Below, piece by piece: positions 18,072 to 27,292 of a stretch of 64,000 nucleotides of DNA. The position numbers and the translations under genes were made by a program. Position 1 is the stretch's first letter; each line of letters begins with the position of its first letter. The notes under the pieces were generated by a model. The model saw only the letters and a program-made list of their open reading frames with translations. It was not told the DNA's origin and did no database searches. Source of the DNA: Enterobacter sp. C2 (GTDB lineage Bacteria > Pseudomonadota > Gammaproteobacteria > Enterobacterales > Enterobacteriaceae); the NCBI RefSeq assembly GCF_019880405.1, contig NZ_CP082269.1, positions 992,001 through 1,056,000 of the forward strand, given 5' to 3'.

Positions 18072-19103
18072 ATGAAAAAATTATTACCCACCTCCACTGC
18101 GGGCAGCTTGCCTAAACCAGCCTGGCTCGCGCAACCTGAGACCCTGTGGTCCCCCTGGAAATTAGAGGGTGATGAGCTGATTGAGGGCAAGCAGGATGCG
18201 CTCCGGTTGGGGCTACAGGAGCAAGAGCTGGCGGGTATTGATATCGTTAGCGACGGCGAGCAAACCCGACAGCACTTTGTCACGACGTTTATTGAGCACC
18301 TTAGCGGCGTTGATTTTGAGAAACGTGAGATCGTTAAAATCCGCAATCGCTATGATGCCAGCGTACCGTCCGTGGTGGGCGAAGTAAGTCGCCAAAAGCC
18401 GGTGTTCGTTGAGGATGCCAAATTTTTACGTCAGCAGACCGATCGGCCGATCAAATGGGCGTTACCGGGGCCGATGACGATGATTGATACCCTCTATGAT
18501 GGTCACTATAAAAGCCGTGAAAAACTGGCCTGGGAATTTGCCAAAATTCTCAATCAGGAGGCCAAAGAGCTTGAGGCGGCCGGGGTGGATATTATCCAGT
18601 TTGATGAGCCCGCGTTTAACGTCTTTTTTGATGAGGTCAATGACTGGGGCATTGCTGCACTAGAGAGGGCCATTGAAGGGCTGCAGTGCGAAACCGCCGT
18701 GCATATCTGCTATGGCTACGGCATCAAAGCTAATACCGACTGGAAAAAGACGCTGGGCTCCGAGTGGCGTCAATATGAAGAGATCTTCCCTAAGCTACAA
18801 AAATCTAACATCGATATTGTATCCCTGGAGTGCCAAAACTCTCACGTGCCCATGGAGCTCATCGAGCTCATTCGCGGCAAAAAAGTGATGATTGGGGCGA
18901 TTGATGTGGCAACCAATACCATTGAAACACCCGAGGAGGTTGCCGATACGCTGCGCAAGGCACTTCAGTTCGTCGACGCCGATAAGCTCTATCCTTGCAC
19001 CAACTGCGGCATGACGCCGTTATCTCGTCGCGTAGCAAGAGGCAAGCTCAATGCGTTGAGCGCAGGCGCAGAGATTGTGCGTAGAGAACTGCTGGCGAAA
19101 TAA
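18072..19103 (+). CDS. mesD: MesD, core-type folate-independent methionine synthase
   Basis: A 343-residue protein corresponding to the C-terminal catalytic barrel of cobalamin-independent methionine synthase (MetE), lacking the N-terminal MetE domain. It has the start LPTSTAGSLPKPAWL, a His in VHICYG, the Glu of SLECQNSH and the terminal CTNCGMTPLSRRVA with a zinc-binding Cys; these supply the MetE-type zinc and homocysteine ligands. MesD enzymes methylate homocysteine without methyltetrahydrofolate polyglutamate, and the methyl donor is unsettled. A ribosome-binding site AAGGTCACC precedes the ATG. Confidence 0.85.
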   Translation: MKKLLPTSTAGSLPKPAWLAQPETLWSPWKLEGDELIEGKQDALRLGLQEQELAGIDIVSDGEQTRQHFVTTFIEHLSGVDFEKREIVKIRNRYDASVPSVVGEVSRQKPVFVEDAKFLRQQTDRPIKWALPGPMTMIDTLYDGHYKSREKLAWEFAKILNQEAKELEAAGVDIIQFDEPAFNVFFDEVNDWGIAALERAIEGLQCETAVHICYGYGIKANTDWKKTLGSEWRQYEEIFPKLQKSNIDIVSLECQNSHVPMELIELIRGKKVMIGAIDVATNTIETPEEVADTLRKALQFVDADKLYPCTNCGMTPLSRRVARGKLNALSAGAEIVRRELLAK

Positions 19104-19130
19104 TGTAGGTAAAACACGCGCGAGGAAGAC

Positions 19131-19154
19131 ATAGCTAATCTTGCGATTAGCTAT
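19131..19154. terminator. Hairpin after mesD
   Basis: A perfect 10-bp stem ATAGCTAATC/GATTAGCTAT closes a TTGC loop, 28 bp past the mesD stop. No T tract follows, so rho-independent termination is uncertain. Confidence 0.45.
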
Positions 19155-19190
19155 TCCTGAGCAACGGAGGGCGGGTTCGAGCAGTCATGG

Positions 19191-19472
19191 CTAGCATAGC
19201 GCTTTGTTCGTTACCAGCATCAACGCCTCGCGTAAAATGGCCTGCTGTACCTGCCCAGATGACAGCTTCATTCTGACAATCAGCATCAGCTGGATCTCTT
19301 TGAATGTCAGAGACTTACCCGACTTAAGCAATTCAGTGGATATCGAGCCGATAGCTTCTTCCGGGCTGGCATATTGGGGTTGCAAAACAATCGCTGAGCT
19401 GCTGTGAGCCGCTTCGACAAATATTTGGCAAGTGGTAGTACCCTCGACGTTATCAGAGGTTATTTTGTTCAT
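19191..19472 (-). CDS. AriR/YmgB-like small regulatory protein
   Basis: A 93-residue protein (ATG at 19472, with AAGG upstream). The second half, EEAIGSISTELLKSGKSLTFKEI then a helical stretch ending LREALMLVT, resembles the YmgB/AriR family of small helical dimeric proteins linked to acid resistance and biofilm control in E. coli. The first 40 residues are not recognisable. It is isolated on the reverse strand, convergent with mesD, among broken sequences. An upstream in-frame ATG at 19490 lacks a better ribosome-binding site. Confidence 0.55.
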   Translation of the reverse strand: MNKITSDNVEGTTTCQIFVEAAHSSSAIVLQPQYASPEEAIGSISTELLKSGKSLTFKEIQLMLIVRMKLSSGQVQQAILREALMLVTNKALC

Positions 19473-19692
19473 GATGTGCCTTAACTGCATTGACTAGCGG
19501 GCTATTCATCCTCGAATAACGCAGCTTAAAGTTGATATCTGTTGTGCCAATGCCGTGAGAAATCCTTGCGAACCATCGCACACAAGCGCTATCGAGCGCG
19601 CCGCATTAGACTAGATGAAAACATGTGAGAGCTGCTTAATCAGCTCATTGGGGATGAGGTGCACCCGCATCGATTCGAGGGCAACAAACCTG
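19473..19692. other. Intergenic stretch with no recognisable gene
   Basis: About 220 bp between the AriR-like gene and the gene remnants. No ORF over 40 codons looks real and no clear hairpin or operator is seen. Its neighbours are broken, so it is probably decayed DNA. Confidence 0.4.
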
Positions 19693-19806
19693 CTAGAGGA
19701 TATGGCCTGGACGATCACCAGACACCACTACCTTAACACCTTTCTGCGCTTTACGTGAAATCTTTACACGTTGTTTAAGAACACGGTTCTCAATGCGTGA
19801 TGTCAT
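19693..19806 (-). pseudogene. Short ORF of 37 codons, probable gene fragment
   Basis: The reverse strand reads MTSRIENRVLKQRVKISRKA and ends VVVSGDRPGHIL before a TAG. It is Lys/Arg-rich. There is no clear ribosome-binding site and I recognise no family. It abuts the HxlR remnant on the other strand, which makes a decayed fragment more likely than a working gene. Confidence 0.3.
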
Positions 19807-19817
19807 GATTTGGCTAA

Positions 19818-20054
19818 TCCCTGCCAGATGAGAAAAGCGCATACAAAGAGTATGATCTTACCGAAAAGGGACGTGCTATTTTTCCTGTTGTGGTAGCGAT
19901 GCGGCAGTGGGGGGAGCGCCATATGTTTGATGAAGGTGAAGCGCACTCTGTCTTGCTGGACAACGCCAATAGCCAGCCCATTCAGCCGCTGGAGGTGTGT
20001 TCATCCGAAGGGAGAAAACTGGAGCCAACCGACTGCCATCTCTTTATATATTGA
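19818..20054 (+). pseudogene. C-terminal remnant of an HxlR-type regulator
   Basis: An open stretch of about 78 codons without a proper start reads DEKSAYKEYDLTEKGRAIFP, then VVVAMRQWGERHMF, QPLEVCSSEGRKLEP and a TGA. The order Y-x-LTEKGR...P-x2-x-A-x-RQWGER is the hallmark of the winged-helix end and tail of HxlR-family regulators, which control stress and electrophile-response genes. The N-terminal half with the recognition helix is missing, and a TAA precedes the frame, so it is broken. Its target operon is not evident. Confidence 0.65.
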
Positions 20055-20490
20055 GAAAAGAGAGCTTTTTAACTTCCGCATCAGGATTGGCACGTTTTAC
20101 CGTTATCAAAAAATCAGCAAAGTTCTGATTGGCAAAGGTTAAGTTATGGTAAAACTGGACTTCTTTTTCTTGTCCCGCTTTAAGATAGATAATGGACCAC
20201 TTTCGTCTGTTATTGACCTTTGTGAAGGTAGGCTTGATTTTAATTATTTTATTGAGCTCAATCTCATTCGTCATGCTGTTTGTTACTTCATATAAGTAAC
20301 TGTTATCATAGTAATATTCTGTATATGCGCTTTTTTTTAAGTATGAGGGATTAGTTGATATTTTTTTCTTGCCATTATTTTCTGCAACGATCCGCGTCGG
20401 ATGGCGGAGCATGCCAGAAAAAAACCTTATTAACATGAAAAGTACAATGACAGGTAAAATCACTAATAAGATATTTATTACTTCCCGCAT
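20044..20490 (-). CDS. Hypothetical membrane-anchored protein
   Basis: A 148-residue AT-rich ORF. One N-terminal membrane helix (about residues 5-24, ILLVILPVIVLFMLI) is followed by a basic, polar cytoplasmic or periplasmic domain with the Tyr-rich run YTEYYYDNSYLY. I do not recognise the family. Its 3' end overlaps the last 11 bp of the HxlR remnant. Base composition is well below that of the core genes, indicating acquisition. Confidence 0.55.
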   Translation of the reverse strand: MREVINILLVILPVIVLFMLIRFFSGMLRHPTRIVAENNGKKKISTNPSYLKKSAYTEYYYDNSYLYEVTNSMTNEIELNKIIKIKPTFTKVNNRRKWSIIYLKAGQEKEVQFYHNLTFANQNFADFLITVKRANPDAEVKKLSFLNI

Positions 20491-20529
20491 ACACCATGCC
20501 TTTTTTATCTATTGTTAATACTCACCGAT

Positions 20530-20554
20530 CTGCCGCCCGCGTTGCAGGCGGCAG
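20530..20554 (-). terminator. Hairpin after iutA
   Basis: CTGCCGCC (20530-20537) pairs with GGCGGCAG (20547-20554), 7 bp beyond the iutA stop on the reverse strand. The U tract is weak. Confidence 0.45.
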
Positions 20555-20560
20555 TAACTA

Positions 20561-22750
20561 TCAGAATAAGACCGAGTAGTTCAGGCCAAAAGTACGGCCA
20601 CGGCCTTTGTAAGTATACAGGTTCTCGGCACCGTAGGTTGGGCTGTACAGACCCGGTGCGCGCTGTCCCCATGCGGTGGTGTAATCTTCATCCAGCAGGT
20701 TTTCTACGCTAAAGCTCAGCTTGCCCACCGGCAGAAGGTAACTGCCTAACAGGTCAACGGTGTTATACCCGTCAATGTGCTTTCCGGCGTCATCAGACAA
20801 ATCAAACGTCTGGGTACTTTGCAGACGCAGCGTCCAGTCGCCCGGTGCCCAGGTGACCCATGCGCTCATTTTGGACGGGCTGGCACTGTCTACCGTCAGC
20901 TTCTCCCATTTTCCGTCGACGCGGGTTTGCGATTTGATGACGTTAAAGTTGGTACCCGTGCTCCACTCGCTGTCGGTAAAGAAGTAGTCCACCTGGCCTT
21001 CAACACCGTAGATGCGACGCTTGTCATCTTCAACGTTGATGGTCATGTCGCTTTTGTTGATGTTGATGGTTTTGTCGGAGAGCGAATAGTAACCGGCAAT
21101 CTGCGTGCGCAGGTTATCCCCGGTGTAGCGCCAGCCCAGCTCGTAGGCATCAACTTTAATACCGTCGAGTTTTGAGTCGTTTACGTTAACGCTGTTGACC
21201 AGGCGATAATGGCCGTTCACCAGTTGATAGGTGCCGGAGCCGTAATATTTTGCCAGATCCGGGATCTCAAAGCCCTGGGAGAAGTTAAACCAGAGCTGCT
21301 GGCGCTCGGTCAGATGGCCCAGAATGCCAGCGTTAAAGAGCAGGTTGTTGTAGTCGGTTTTCCCCCCCGGTACAGCATCTGCCGAGGTGGCTCTGCCTGT
21401 GGCAATACCCTGTTGTTGCGTGTAACCAACAAAGTCATCGACCCGGTTTTCCGTGTACTGGTAGCGCACGCCGCCGCTCAGGGTGATAGCAGAGATGTCG
21501 TAGCTGGTTTGCAGGAAGGGGGCGAGGTTGGTGATGCTATAGCCCGGATAGCGGCCAACGTTATACGCGTCATCCAGCTTCATGCCACCACTGGCAGCTG
21601 CTTTGCTGAGATCGAAAAATTGCTGATTGGCGTCGAAGACTTCATGCTCGGCATCGACACCCCACGTCAGCGATAAATCATCCAGCGGTTTGCTATTGAC
21701 GGTAAGCTTGCCGCCGTAGAAATCGGTTTTTTGCTGTGATGCGCCAATGCTGGTTACCCGGCCGCCTGAAAGGGTAGGGAAGGGGTAGAACGTCAGGCTT
21801 TCATCGCGGTAGTAAATTTGTGCCAGTAGATCCTGACCCAGGAAATCAGTGTTGGAATATTGCAGGTTGATCAGGTGGCGCTCGGTACCGGGAATGCGGT
21901 CTGAGTCGAGATTGTTCTTGTTGTATGCGCTGCCAGCACCGGTTACCGCCGAGAAGTTCTCCCCCAGATAGAGACCGTGCTTACCGTCGGATTCACTTTT
22001 GTAATACTGGGTGGTGAGCTGCAACTGCTGATGAGCGTCGATATTCAGCGTGCCGGTGCCCATGACGTCCAGACGGTCAGAGTATTGCAAACCGGTCTGG
22101 GTGTTATCAATGTTCACCTCGTTGCCTTTGCCATCGTACCAGCCGCCAAAGCGCTGATAAGCGACTGACAGGCGTCCTGAGGCGTTGTCGTTGCCGCCGC
22201 TCACCGCCGCCGCAATGTTCTCGTCATTGTCGTTATGGCTATTGAAGCCCGTTTTTGCGCCGGTCTGGAACTCGACTTCCGTTTCCGGTTGGCCCTTTTT
22301 AGTGACGATATTGATTAAGCCGCCGGTACTGCCGCCGCCGTAGAGGGAGGTTGCGCCGGAGATCACTTCAATGCGGGTGATATTAAACGGATCGATAGAA
22401 TCCAGCTGGCGGCTGTCGCTGCGGGAGGAGTTTAAACGCACGCCGTCGACCATCACCATCATTGAACGACCGCGCATATTCATACCGTAGTTGGTACGTC
22501 CCTGGCTGCTGACATCCATACCGGGAATCAACTGCGCCAGCACCTCTTTGAGCTCTTTACCGCCCTGAACCTGCTGTTCAATTTCAGCCTGTTCAACAAC
22601 CCAGGTAGTCTGTGCCATGTCGGAAATGCTGTGATTCGTACGGCTGGCGGCGACCACCATCGACTCCTCTTTTTGTCCCTCAGCCGAAGCATCAGTGGCT
22701 AGCATCATCAATAAACAAGGGCTGAGTGCCCAGGAGCAACGCGATTTCAT
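20561..22750 (-). CDS. iutA: IutA-type TonB-dependent siderophore receptor
   Basis: A 729-residue outer-membrane receptor. The signal peptide ends near residue 23 (TDASA). A TonB box-like segment EESMVVAAS follows, then the plug domain with GMDVSSQGRTNYGMNMRGR and SLYGGGSTGGLINIVTKKGQ, and a 22-strand barrel ending in Phe (GLNYSVLF). Similarity to the aerobactin receptor IutA runs the whole length (732 aa in E. coli plasmids). No iucABCD synthesis genes are nearby, so it probably takes up ferric aerobactin or a similar hydroxamate made by others or encoded elsewhere. A Fur-like site lies upstream. Confidence 0.9.
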   Translation of the reverse strand: MKSRCSWALSPCLLMMLATDASAEGQKEESMVVAASRTNHSISDMAQTTWVVEQAEIEQQVQGGKELKEVLAQLIPGMDVSSQGRTNYGMNMRGRSMMVMVDGVRLNSSRSDSRQLDSIDPFNITRIEVISGATSLYGGGSTGGLINIVTKKGQPETEVEFQTGAKTGFNSHNDNDENIAAAVSGGNDNASGRLSVAYQRFGGWYDGKGNEVNIDNTQTGLQYSDRLDVMGTGTLNIDAHQQLQLTTQYYKSESDGKHGLYLGENFSAVTGAGSAYNKNNLDSDRIPGTERHLINLQYSNTDFLGQDLLAQIYYRDESLTFYPFPTLSGGRVTSIGASQQKTDFYGGKLTVNSKPLDDLSLTWGVDAEHEVFDANQQFFDLSKAAASGGMKLDDAYNVGRYPGYSITNLAPFLQTSYDISAITLSGGVRYQYTENRVDDFVGYTQQQGIATGRATSADAVPGGKTDYNNLLFNAGILGHLTERQQLWFNFSQGFEIPDLAKYYGSGTYQLVNGHYRLVNSVNVNDSKLDGIKVDAYELGWRYTGDNLRTQIAGYYSLSDKTININKSDMTINVEDDKRRIYGVEGQVDYFFTDSEWSTGTNFNVIKSQTRVDGKWEKLTVDSASPSKMSAWVTWAPGDWTLRLQSTQTFDLSDDAGKHIDGYNTVDLLGSYLLPVGKLSFSVENLLDEDYTTAWGQRAPGLYSPTYGAENLYTYKGRGRTFGLNYSVLF

Positions 22751-22826
22751 TATTATGATCGTCCTGATTTTTCACGATGTCGGGGGCGTTGATGCCCCAT
22801 ACCGCAAGAACACCACCTTTGCAGGT

Positions 22827-22857
22827 GATAGTGATTATCAGAATGATATGAATTATC
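22827..22857 (-). promoter_or_regulatory. Overlapping Fur boxes upstream of iutA
   Basis: GATAGTGATTATCAGAATG (22827-22845) matches 14 of 19 consensus Fur positions. A second match of 14/19 ends at GAATTATC (22857). They lie 77-107 bp before the iutA start, where iron-bound Fur would repress it. Confidence 0.7.
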
Positions 22858-22958
22858 GTTACAATGTAAACAGGTATTGTTAAAAAATGTTTCTATAATG
22901 GCATGATTATTATGGGGTTTTTAAGGGGACCCACATCCATGTGAGCGCATTTGGCCCG

Positions 22959-23891
22959 TCAGCGGCGCTCACTCAGCGCTGCGATATCCTTTGGGCTAGT
23001 CCGGCAGCATCCGCCAATGAGTCTCGCGCCTGCCTCTAACCACTGCGGCAAATACCCCACCAAAGATGCGCATGAATCGCCGTGAGCATGCCACTCTTTC
23101 GTGGTCGCATCGTAGGTTTCACCGGAGTTAGGATAGACAACCAGCGGTAGCGCAGTCAGGCTGTGCAGATGTTTTAGTGCTGCGGTCGTTTTCTCCAGCG
23201 CAATACAGTTAATCCCCAGCGCAACGATTTGTGAACAGTTTGCCAGCGTGTCCACGACCCGGGTGAGAGGCGTGCCGTCACTCAAGTGGTTCTCGTCACG
23301 TAGGGTAAATGAGAACCACGCCTGCGCCTGCGGGTAATCCAACAGCAGGTCTGCCAGGGCCTCTACCTCTGCAAACGAGGGTAAGGTTTCACAGGCCAGC
23401 AGATCTGCGCCAGCATTGAGCAAGGCTTCAATCCGCGGACGATGAAACGCCTGAAATTCTTCGGCGCTACGCACGTAGTCACCGCGATACTCAGAGCCAT
23501 CGGCCAGATAGGCACCGTATGGCCCGACAGAGCCCGCCACCAGCAGCGGACCCGCGCTGGCGTTTTCCGCCTGGTAAATTTCACGCGCCTCCCGCGCCAG
23601 CGCCACGCTGTGCTTAATAAGCGATCTCGATTGCGACTCGGTCAGCCCGCGAGCCGCAAAGCCAGCAGGCGTGGCCTGGTAACTGGCAGTAATGGCTACC
23701 TGTGCGCCCGCGCGGAAGTAATCCAGATGCACATCCCGAATAAGCTGTGGATTTTCCATTAATACTTTGGCGGACCAGAGGCTATCGGCAAGGTTGCATC
23801 CGCGCGCTTCCAGCTCGGTGGCCAGCGCGCCATCGAGGACAATAAAGGGATGGCTTTTAAGCAGCGCGGTAAGGGGATTAATCTGCGGCAT
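22959..23891 (-). CDS. mmuM: Homocysteine S-methyltransferase
   Basis: Transfers a methyl group from S-methylmethionine (or S-adenosylmethionine) to homocysteine, giving methionine. The 310-residue protein matches E. coli MmuM. Features are the start [25 protein letters not shown], the first zinc Cys in GINCIAL and the final pair in IGGCCRT. The open frame extends 37 codons upstream, but the ATG at 23891 gives the family length and overlaps the end of mmuP by 14 bp, indicating coupled translation. Confidence 0.96.
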   Translation of the reverse strand: MPQINPLTALLKSHPFIVLDGALATELEARGCNLADSLWSAKVLMENPQLIRDVHLDYFRAGAQVAITASYQATPAGFAARGLTESQSRSLIKHSVALAREAREIYQAENASAGPLLVAGSVGPYGAYLADGSEYRGDYVRSAEEFQAFHRPRIEALLNAGADLLACETLPSFAEVEALADLLLDYPQAQAWFSFTLRDENHLSDGTPLTRVVDTLANCSQIVALGINCIALEKTTAALKHLHSLTALPLVVYPNSGETYDATTKEWHAHGDSCASLVGYLPQWLEAGARLIGGCCRTSPKDIAALSERR

Positions 23892-25278
23892 AGTCAGCCT
23901 CCGTCGAATTTGTTTTATGAGTGAGAAAATAGGTGCCGTAGCAAAGGGCAACAAAAGGCAGACCACAGTAAAGCGCAATGCGCTGGTCTGGATCGAACGC
24001 AAGGCCGACGCAGGCCAGCAGACACAGCACGAATCCCAGCACGGGCACCAGCGGATACCAGGGTGCCCTGTATTTTAGATCGTGTAGCGGCTTGCCCGAC
24101 TGTAAATGCCGGCGACGAAAGAAAAAGTGTGCCGCGCAGATACTGAGCCATACGGCCACAACGGCAAAACCAGAGATGGCGCTGAGGGCAACGAATACGG
24201 TGTCAGGCGCGATAACGCTGGACAGCAGCGCCAGCAGGCCACCCAGCATAGAGACGGTCAGCGCGACCAGCGGCACGCCGTTCTTATTGACGCGGGAAAA
24301 ACAGCCCGGCAACGTTTTTTCATTAGACAGCGACCACAGCATACGGCCCGATGCATAGAGTCCGGAATTCGCCGCGGAGAGAATAGCGGTAAGGATGACG
24401 AAGTTAAAAATATCCGCCGCATAGGGAATGCCAATTTTTTCAAAGACCAGCACAAACGGGCTCTTTTCGACTCCTGCCACCTGCATCGGAATAAGCGCCG
24501 CCAGGACAAAAACGGTACCGATAAAAAAGATGATCAGTCGGGCGATAGTCGCGCGGATCGCTACCGGAATAGCATGGTGTGGATTTTCCGTTTCGCCTGC
24601 CGCGATACCGATAAGCTCAGTGCCAGAGAAGGCAAAATTGACCGCGACCATCGTCATCAGAATGGGCAAGCCGCCGTGGGGAAACCAGCCCCCACTGGTG
24701 AGGTTGGTCAGCCCCGGCGAAGGTGAGCCATCCTTCATGATGATAAAACCAAAAATCGCCCCGCAGCCTAAGATAATGAAAACAATAATGGTCGCGACTT
24801 TAATGAGTGAAAACCAGAACTCACCTTCGGCAAAAAAGCGCGTTGAAATCGCGTTAAGAGAAAAAATCACTACGCAAAACAGGGCGCTCCATATCCAGAC
24901 GGGAATATGTGGGAACCAGTACTGCATACAGAACCCGGCGGCGGTAAAGCTGGATCCTAACGCAACCGTCCAGGTGAGCCAGTAGAGCCACGCCACGGTA
25001 TATCCCGTTGCCGGGCCAATATAGCGCGCCGCGTAGACATGAAAAGCACCGGTTACCGGCATCGCCACGGAAAGCTCGCCAAGGCACTGCATGACCAGCC
25101 AGACGACCAGCGCCCCAATCAGATAAGCCAGCAACGTTCCCGCTGCGCCGGTCGTAGAGATGATGTATCCCGTATTGAAAAATAATCCTGTGCCAATCAC
25201 GCCACCCAATGAAAGCATAATCAAATGGCGGGTTTTCATGGTGCGCTTAAGCTGCCCATTCTCTTGCTGCGTGTGCAT
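23878..25278 (-). CDS. mmuP: S-methylmethionine permease
   Basis: A 466-residue APC-family transporter with about 12 membrane helices. It has the family start [19 protein letters not shown], and long identity with E. coli MmuP (467 aa). It imports S-methylmethionine, a plant-derived methyl donor, for MmuM. The mmuPM operon lies between iutA and ybaL here; in E. coli it is at about 6 min near the CP4-6 prophage. MetJ boxes directly upstream point to repression by methionine/SAM. Confidence 0.96.
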   Translation of the reverse strand: MHTQQENGQLKRTMKTRHLIMLSLGGVIGTGLFFNTGYIISTTGAAGTLLAYLIGALVVWLVMQCLGELSVAMPVTGAFHVYAARYIGPATGYTVAWLYWLTWTVALGSSFTAAGFCMQYWFPHIPVWIWSALFCVVIFSLNAISTRFFAEGEFWFSLIKVATIIVFIILGCGAIFGFIIMKDGSPSPGLTNLTSGGWFPHGGLPILMTMVAVNFAFSGTELIGIAAGETENPHHAIPVAIRATIARLIIFFIGTVFVLAALIPMQVAGVEKSPFVLVFEKIGIPYAADIFNFVILTAILSAANSGLYASGRMLWSLSNEKTLPGCFSRVNKNGVPLVALTVSMLGGLLALLSSVIAPDTVFVALSAISGFAVVAVWLSICAAHFFFRRRHLQSGKPLHDLKYRAPWYPLVPVLGFVLCLLACVGLAFDPDQRIALYCGLPFVALCYGTYFLTHKTNSTEADYAAD

Positions 25279-25288
25279 ATCACCTTCT

Positions 25289-25312
25289 AAACGTATAGAT
25301 GTCTAAATGTCC
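25289..25312 (-). promoter_or_regulatory. Three tandem MetJ boxes upstream of mmuP
   Basis: Contiguous 8-bp units AAACGTAT, AGATGTCT and AAATGTCC resemble the met box AGACGTCT (7/8 for the middle one). They begin 11 bp upstream of the mmuP ATG. Cooperative MetJ-SAM binding to tandem boxes is the known mode. Confidence 0.8.
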
Positions 25313-25384
25313 GTTTGAAGGGGTTTTATACCCTGATTGTTAATAAAATGCCAGCGGCAGGAGAGAGTCTGCCGGGGCGGCAAT

Positions 25385-27061
25385 TTATCCGGTGACTGCT
25401 TCTTCGACCGGGCGCTTCTCAATCAGCGTCAGCATGGTGTTGGCAATTTCACGTTCGCCCATGACCACCTGATTCGCGCCGCGCTCGGTGATGTAGTCCA
25501 CCTCGTCGTCATAGTGGGCGCGGGCGATAATCTCAATGTTCGGGCACTTCTGCCGGGCGGTGGCCACCACTTCTCCGGCTTCGTAACCGTTAGGAATGGT
25601 CAGCAGCAGCCAGCGGGCGCAGTCGAGGTGTGCCAGGTTCATAATCTCTTCGTTGGCAGCATTGCCCAGCACCGCACGAATACCGCGCTCGCGCAGCTCA
25701 TCCACGCGGGTACGCGAGGTTTCGATCACCACCAGCGGGATACCCTGCGCCATCAGCTTCTCACCCAGCAGGCTGCCTACGCGGCCAAAGCCCACCAGCA
25801 GGGCATGGTTGCAGATATCCACCGGGATCTGCTTCTCCTCTTCGGTAGCCTCTTCCAGTGTCTGCTCATCAAGGGTTTCGGTCTTATCGAGGTATTTCTC
25901 CAGCAGGGTGAAGAGGATGGGGTTAAGCATAATTGAGAGGATCGCCCCGGCCAGCACCAGGTTCTGCCCGGTCTGCGGCAGGAGATCCAGAGCCATGCCC
26001 AGACCCGCCAGAATAAAGGCGAACTCACCAATCTGCGCCAGGCTGGCGGCGATGGTAAGCGCGGTACGCGGCGAGTGACCAAACATGCGCACCAGCAAGA
26101 AAGCAGCAATGGATTTACCAAAGATGATAATCGCCAGCGTACCGGCAACGGCCAGCGGCTCATCGATCAAGATTTTCGGATCGAACAGCATCCCAACGGA
26201 GACAAAGAAGAGAACCGCAAAGGCGTCGCGCAGGGGCAGGGTATCGTGCGCGGCGCGGTGGCTTAATTCGGATTCGTTCAGCACCATTCCGGCAAAGAAA
26301 GCGCCGAGGGCAAAGGAGACGTCGAAGAGTTCGACCGCACCAAAGGCGATACCCAGCGCGAGGGCCAGCACTGAGAGAGTAAACAGCTCCCGGGAGCCGG
26401 TGGCCGCGCTGCGGGCCATGATCCACGGCACAAGGCGGCGACCGACCAGCATCATGATGGCAATAAAGGCCACGACCTTGCCGATGGTGATGCCCATATC
26501 CAGCGACAGCGTCGCCAGCCCCATGTTGCCTTTTTCAAGCATGCCAGCGACGGCGGGCAGCAGAACCAGGGTTAACACCATGACCAGATCTTCTACGATC
26601 AGCCAGCCAATGGCGATCTGCCCGCGCTGGCTGTCGATAAGCTGCCGTTCTTCAAGGGCGCGCAGCAGAACCACGGTACTGGCGGTAGAGAGACAGAGTC
26701 CAAAGACGATACCGGTCATTAATGGCCAGTCCATCATGGCGGAGAGCGCCATACCCAGCAGCGTCGCCACAGCAATCTGTGCGATAGCGCCGGGAATGGC
26801 GATGGACTTTACCGCCATCAAATCCTTCAGTGAGAAATGGAGGCCGACGCCAAACATCAGCAGGATCACCCCCAGCTCGGCCAGCTCAGGTGCCAGCTTG
26901 GTATCGGCCACGAAGCCAGGTGTAAAAGGGCCGGCAAGCACGCCCGCGATTAAGTAGCCCACCAGTGGAGAAATACGCAGCTTGTTGGCAATCATGCCGA
27001 GGATAAAGGCGAGCACAAGGCCGCCCACAATGGTGGTGATAAGCGGTGTGGCGTGATGCAT
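25385..27061 (-). CDS. ybaL: YbaL (RosB), KefB-type cation:proton antiporter
   Basis: A 558-residue CPA2 antiporter. About 12 membrane helices (residues about 5-380) are followed by an RCK/TrkA-N domain near residues 415-535 with the nucleotide-binding loop LLVGFGRVGSLLGEKL. It is probably a K+/H+ antiporter regulated by nucleotide; its substrate is not settled. The ATG at 27061 follows AAGGAGACGG and gives the E. coli length; an in-frame ATG five codons upstream is less likely. Gene order ybaL-fsr-ushA is as in E. coli. Confidence 0.94.
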   Translation of the reverse strand: MHHATPLITTIVGGLVLAFILGMIANKLRISPLVGYLIAGVLAGPFTPGFVADTKLAPELAELGVILLMFGVGLHFSLKDLMAVKSIAIPGAIAQIAVATLLGMALSAMMDWPLMTGIVFGLCLSTASTVVLLRALEERQLIDSQRGQIAIGWLIVEDLVMVLTLVLLPAVAGMLEKGNMGLATLSLDMGITIGKVVAFIAIMMLVGRRLVPWIMARSAATGSRELFTLSVLALALGIAFGAVELFDVSFALGAFFAGMVLNESELSHRAAHDTLPLRDAFAVLFFVSVGMLFDPKILIDEPLAVAGTLAIIIFGKSIAAFLLVRMFGHSPRTALTIAASLAQIGEFAFILAGLGMALDLLPQTGQNLVLAGAILSIMLNPILFTLLEKYLDKTETLDEQTLEEATEEEKQIPVDICNHALLVGFGRVGSLLGEKLMAQGIPLVVIETSRTRVDELRERGIRAVLGNAANEEIMNLAHLDCARWLLLTIPNGYEAGEVVATARQKCPNIEIIARAHYDDEVDYITERGANQVVMGEREIANTMLTLIEKRPVEEAVTG

Positions 27062-27259
27062 TCCGTCTCCTTTCACGGTAGTGGATCCATTTCTGGTCGA
27101 AAAACCAGAAGCCCGAGTTACAGTCTATGACAATTTTAATCATTATGTTGATGAATAATTGTTGAATATTGAAGAAAAGCACGCTCTGACACGAAAAAAG
27201 CGGTTGAGAGGGGATTAACGCAGTGATGGCCTTGCAGGTGTTATGGCATGGGCAGTGCA

Positions 27260-27286
27260 GGCGGCCAACGGTTGTCTTTGGCCGCC
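27260..27286 (-). terminator. Hairpin after fsr
   Basis: A perfect 9-bp stem GGCGGCCAA / TTGGCCGCC lies 7 bp past the fsr stop on the reverse strand. No T tract is seen. Confidence 0.5.
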
Positions 27287-27292
27287 GTGGAA

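Noticed and set aside
20561-22750. That the IutA-like receptor is part of a full aerobactin cluster
   Set aside because: The flanking genes are mmuPM and a hypothetical protein; no iucA-D or iron-transport genes are present in the window.
25337-26957. Plus-strand frames opposite ybaL, 160-290 codons
   Set aside because: They are Ser/Arg-rich reverse images of membrane-helix codons.
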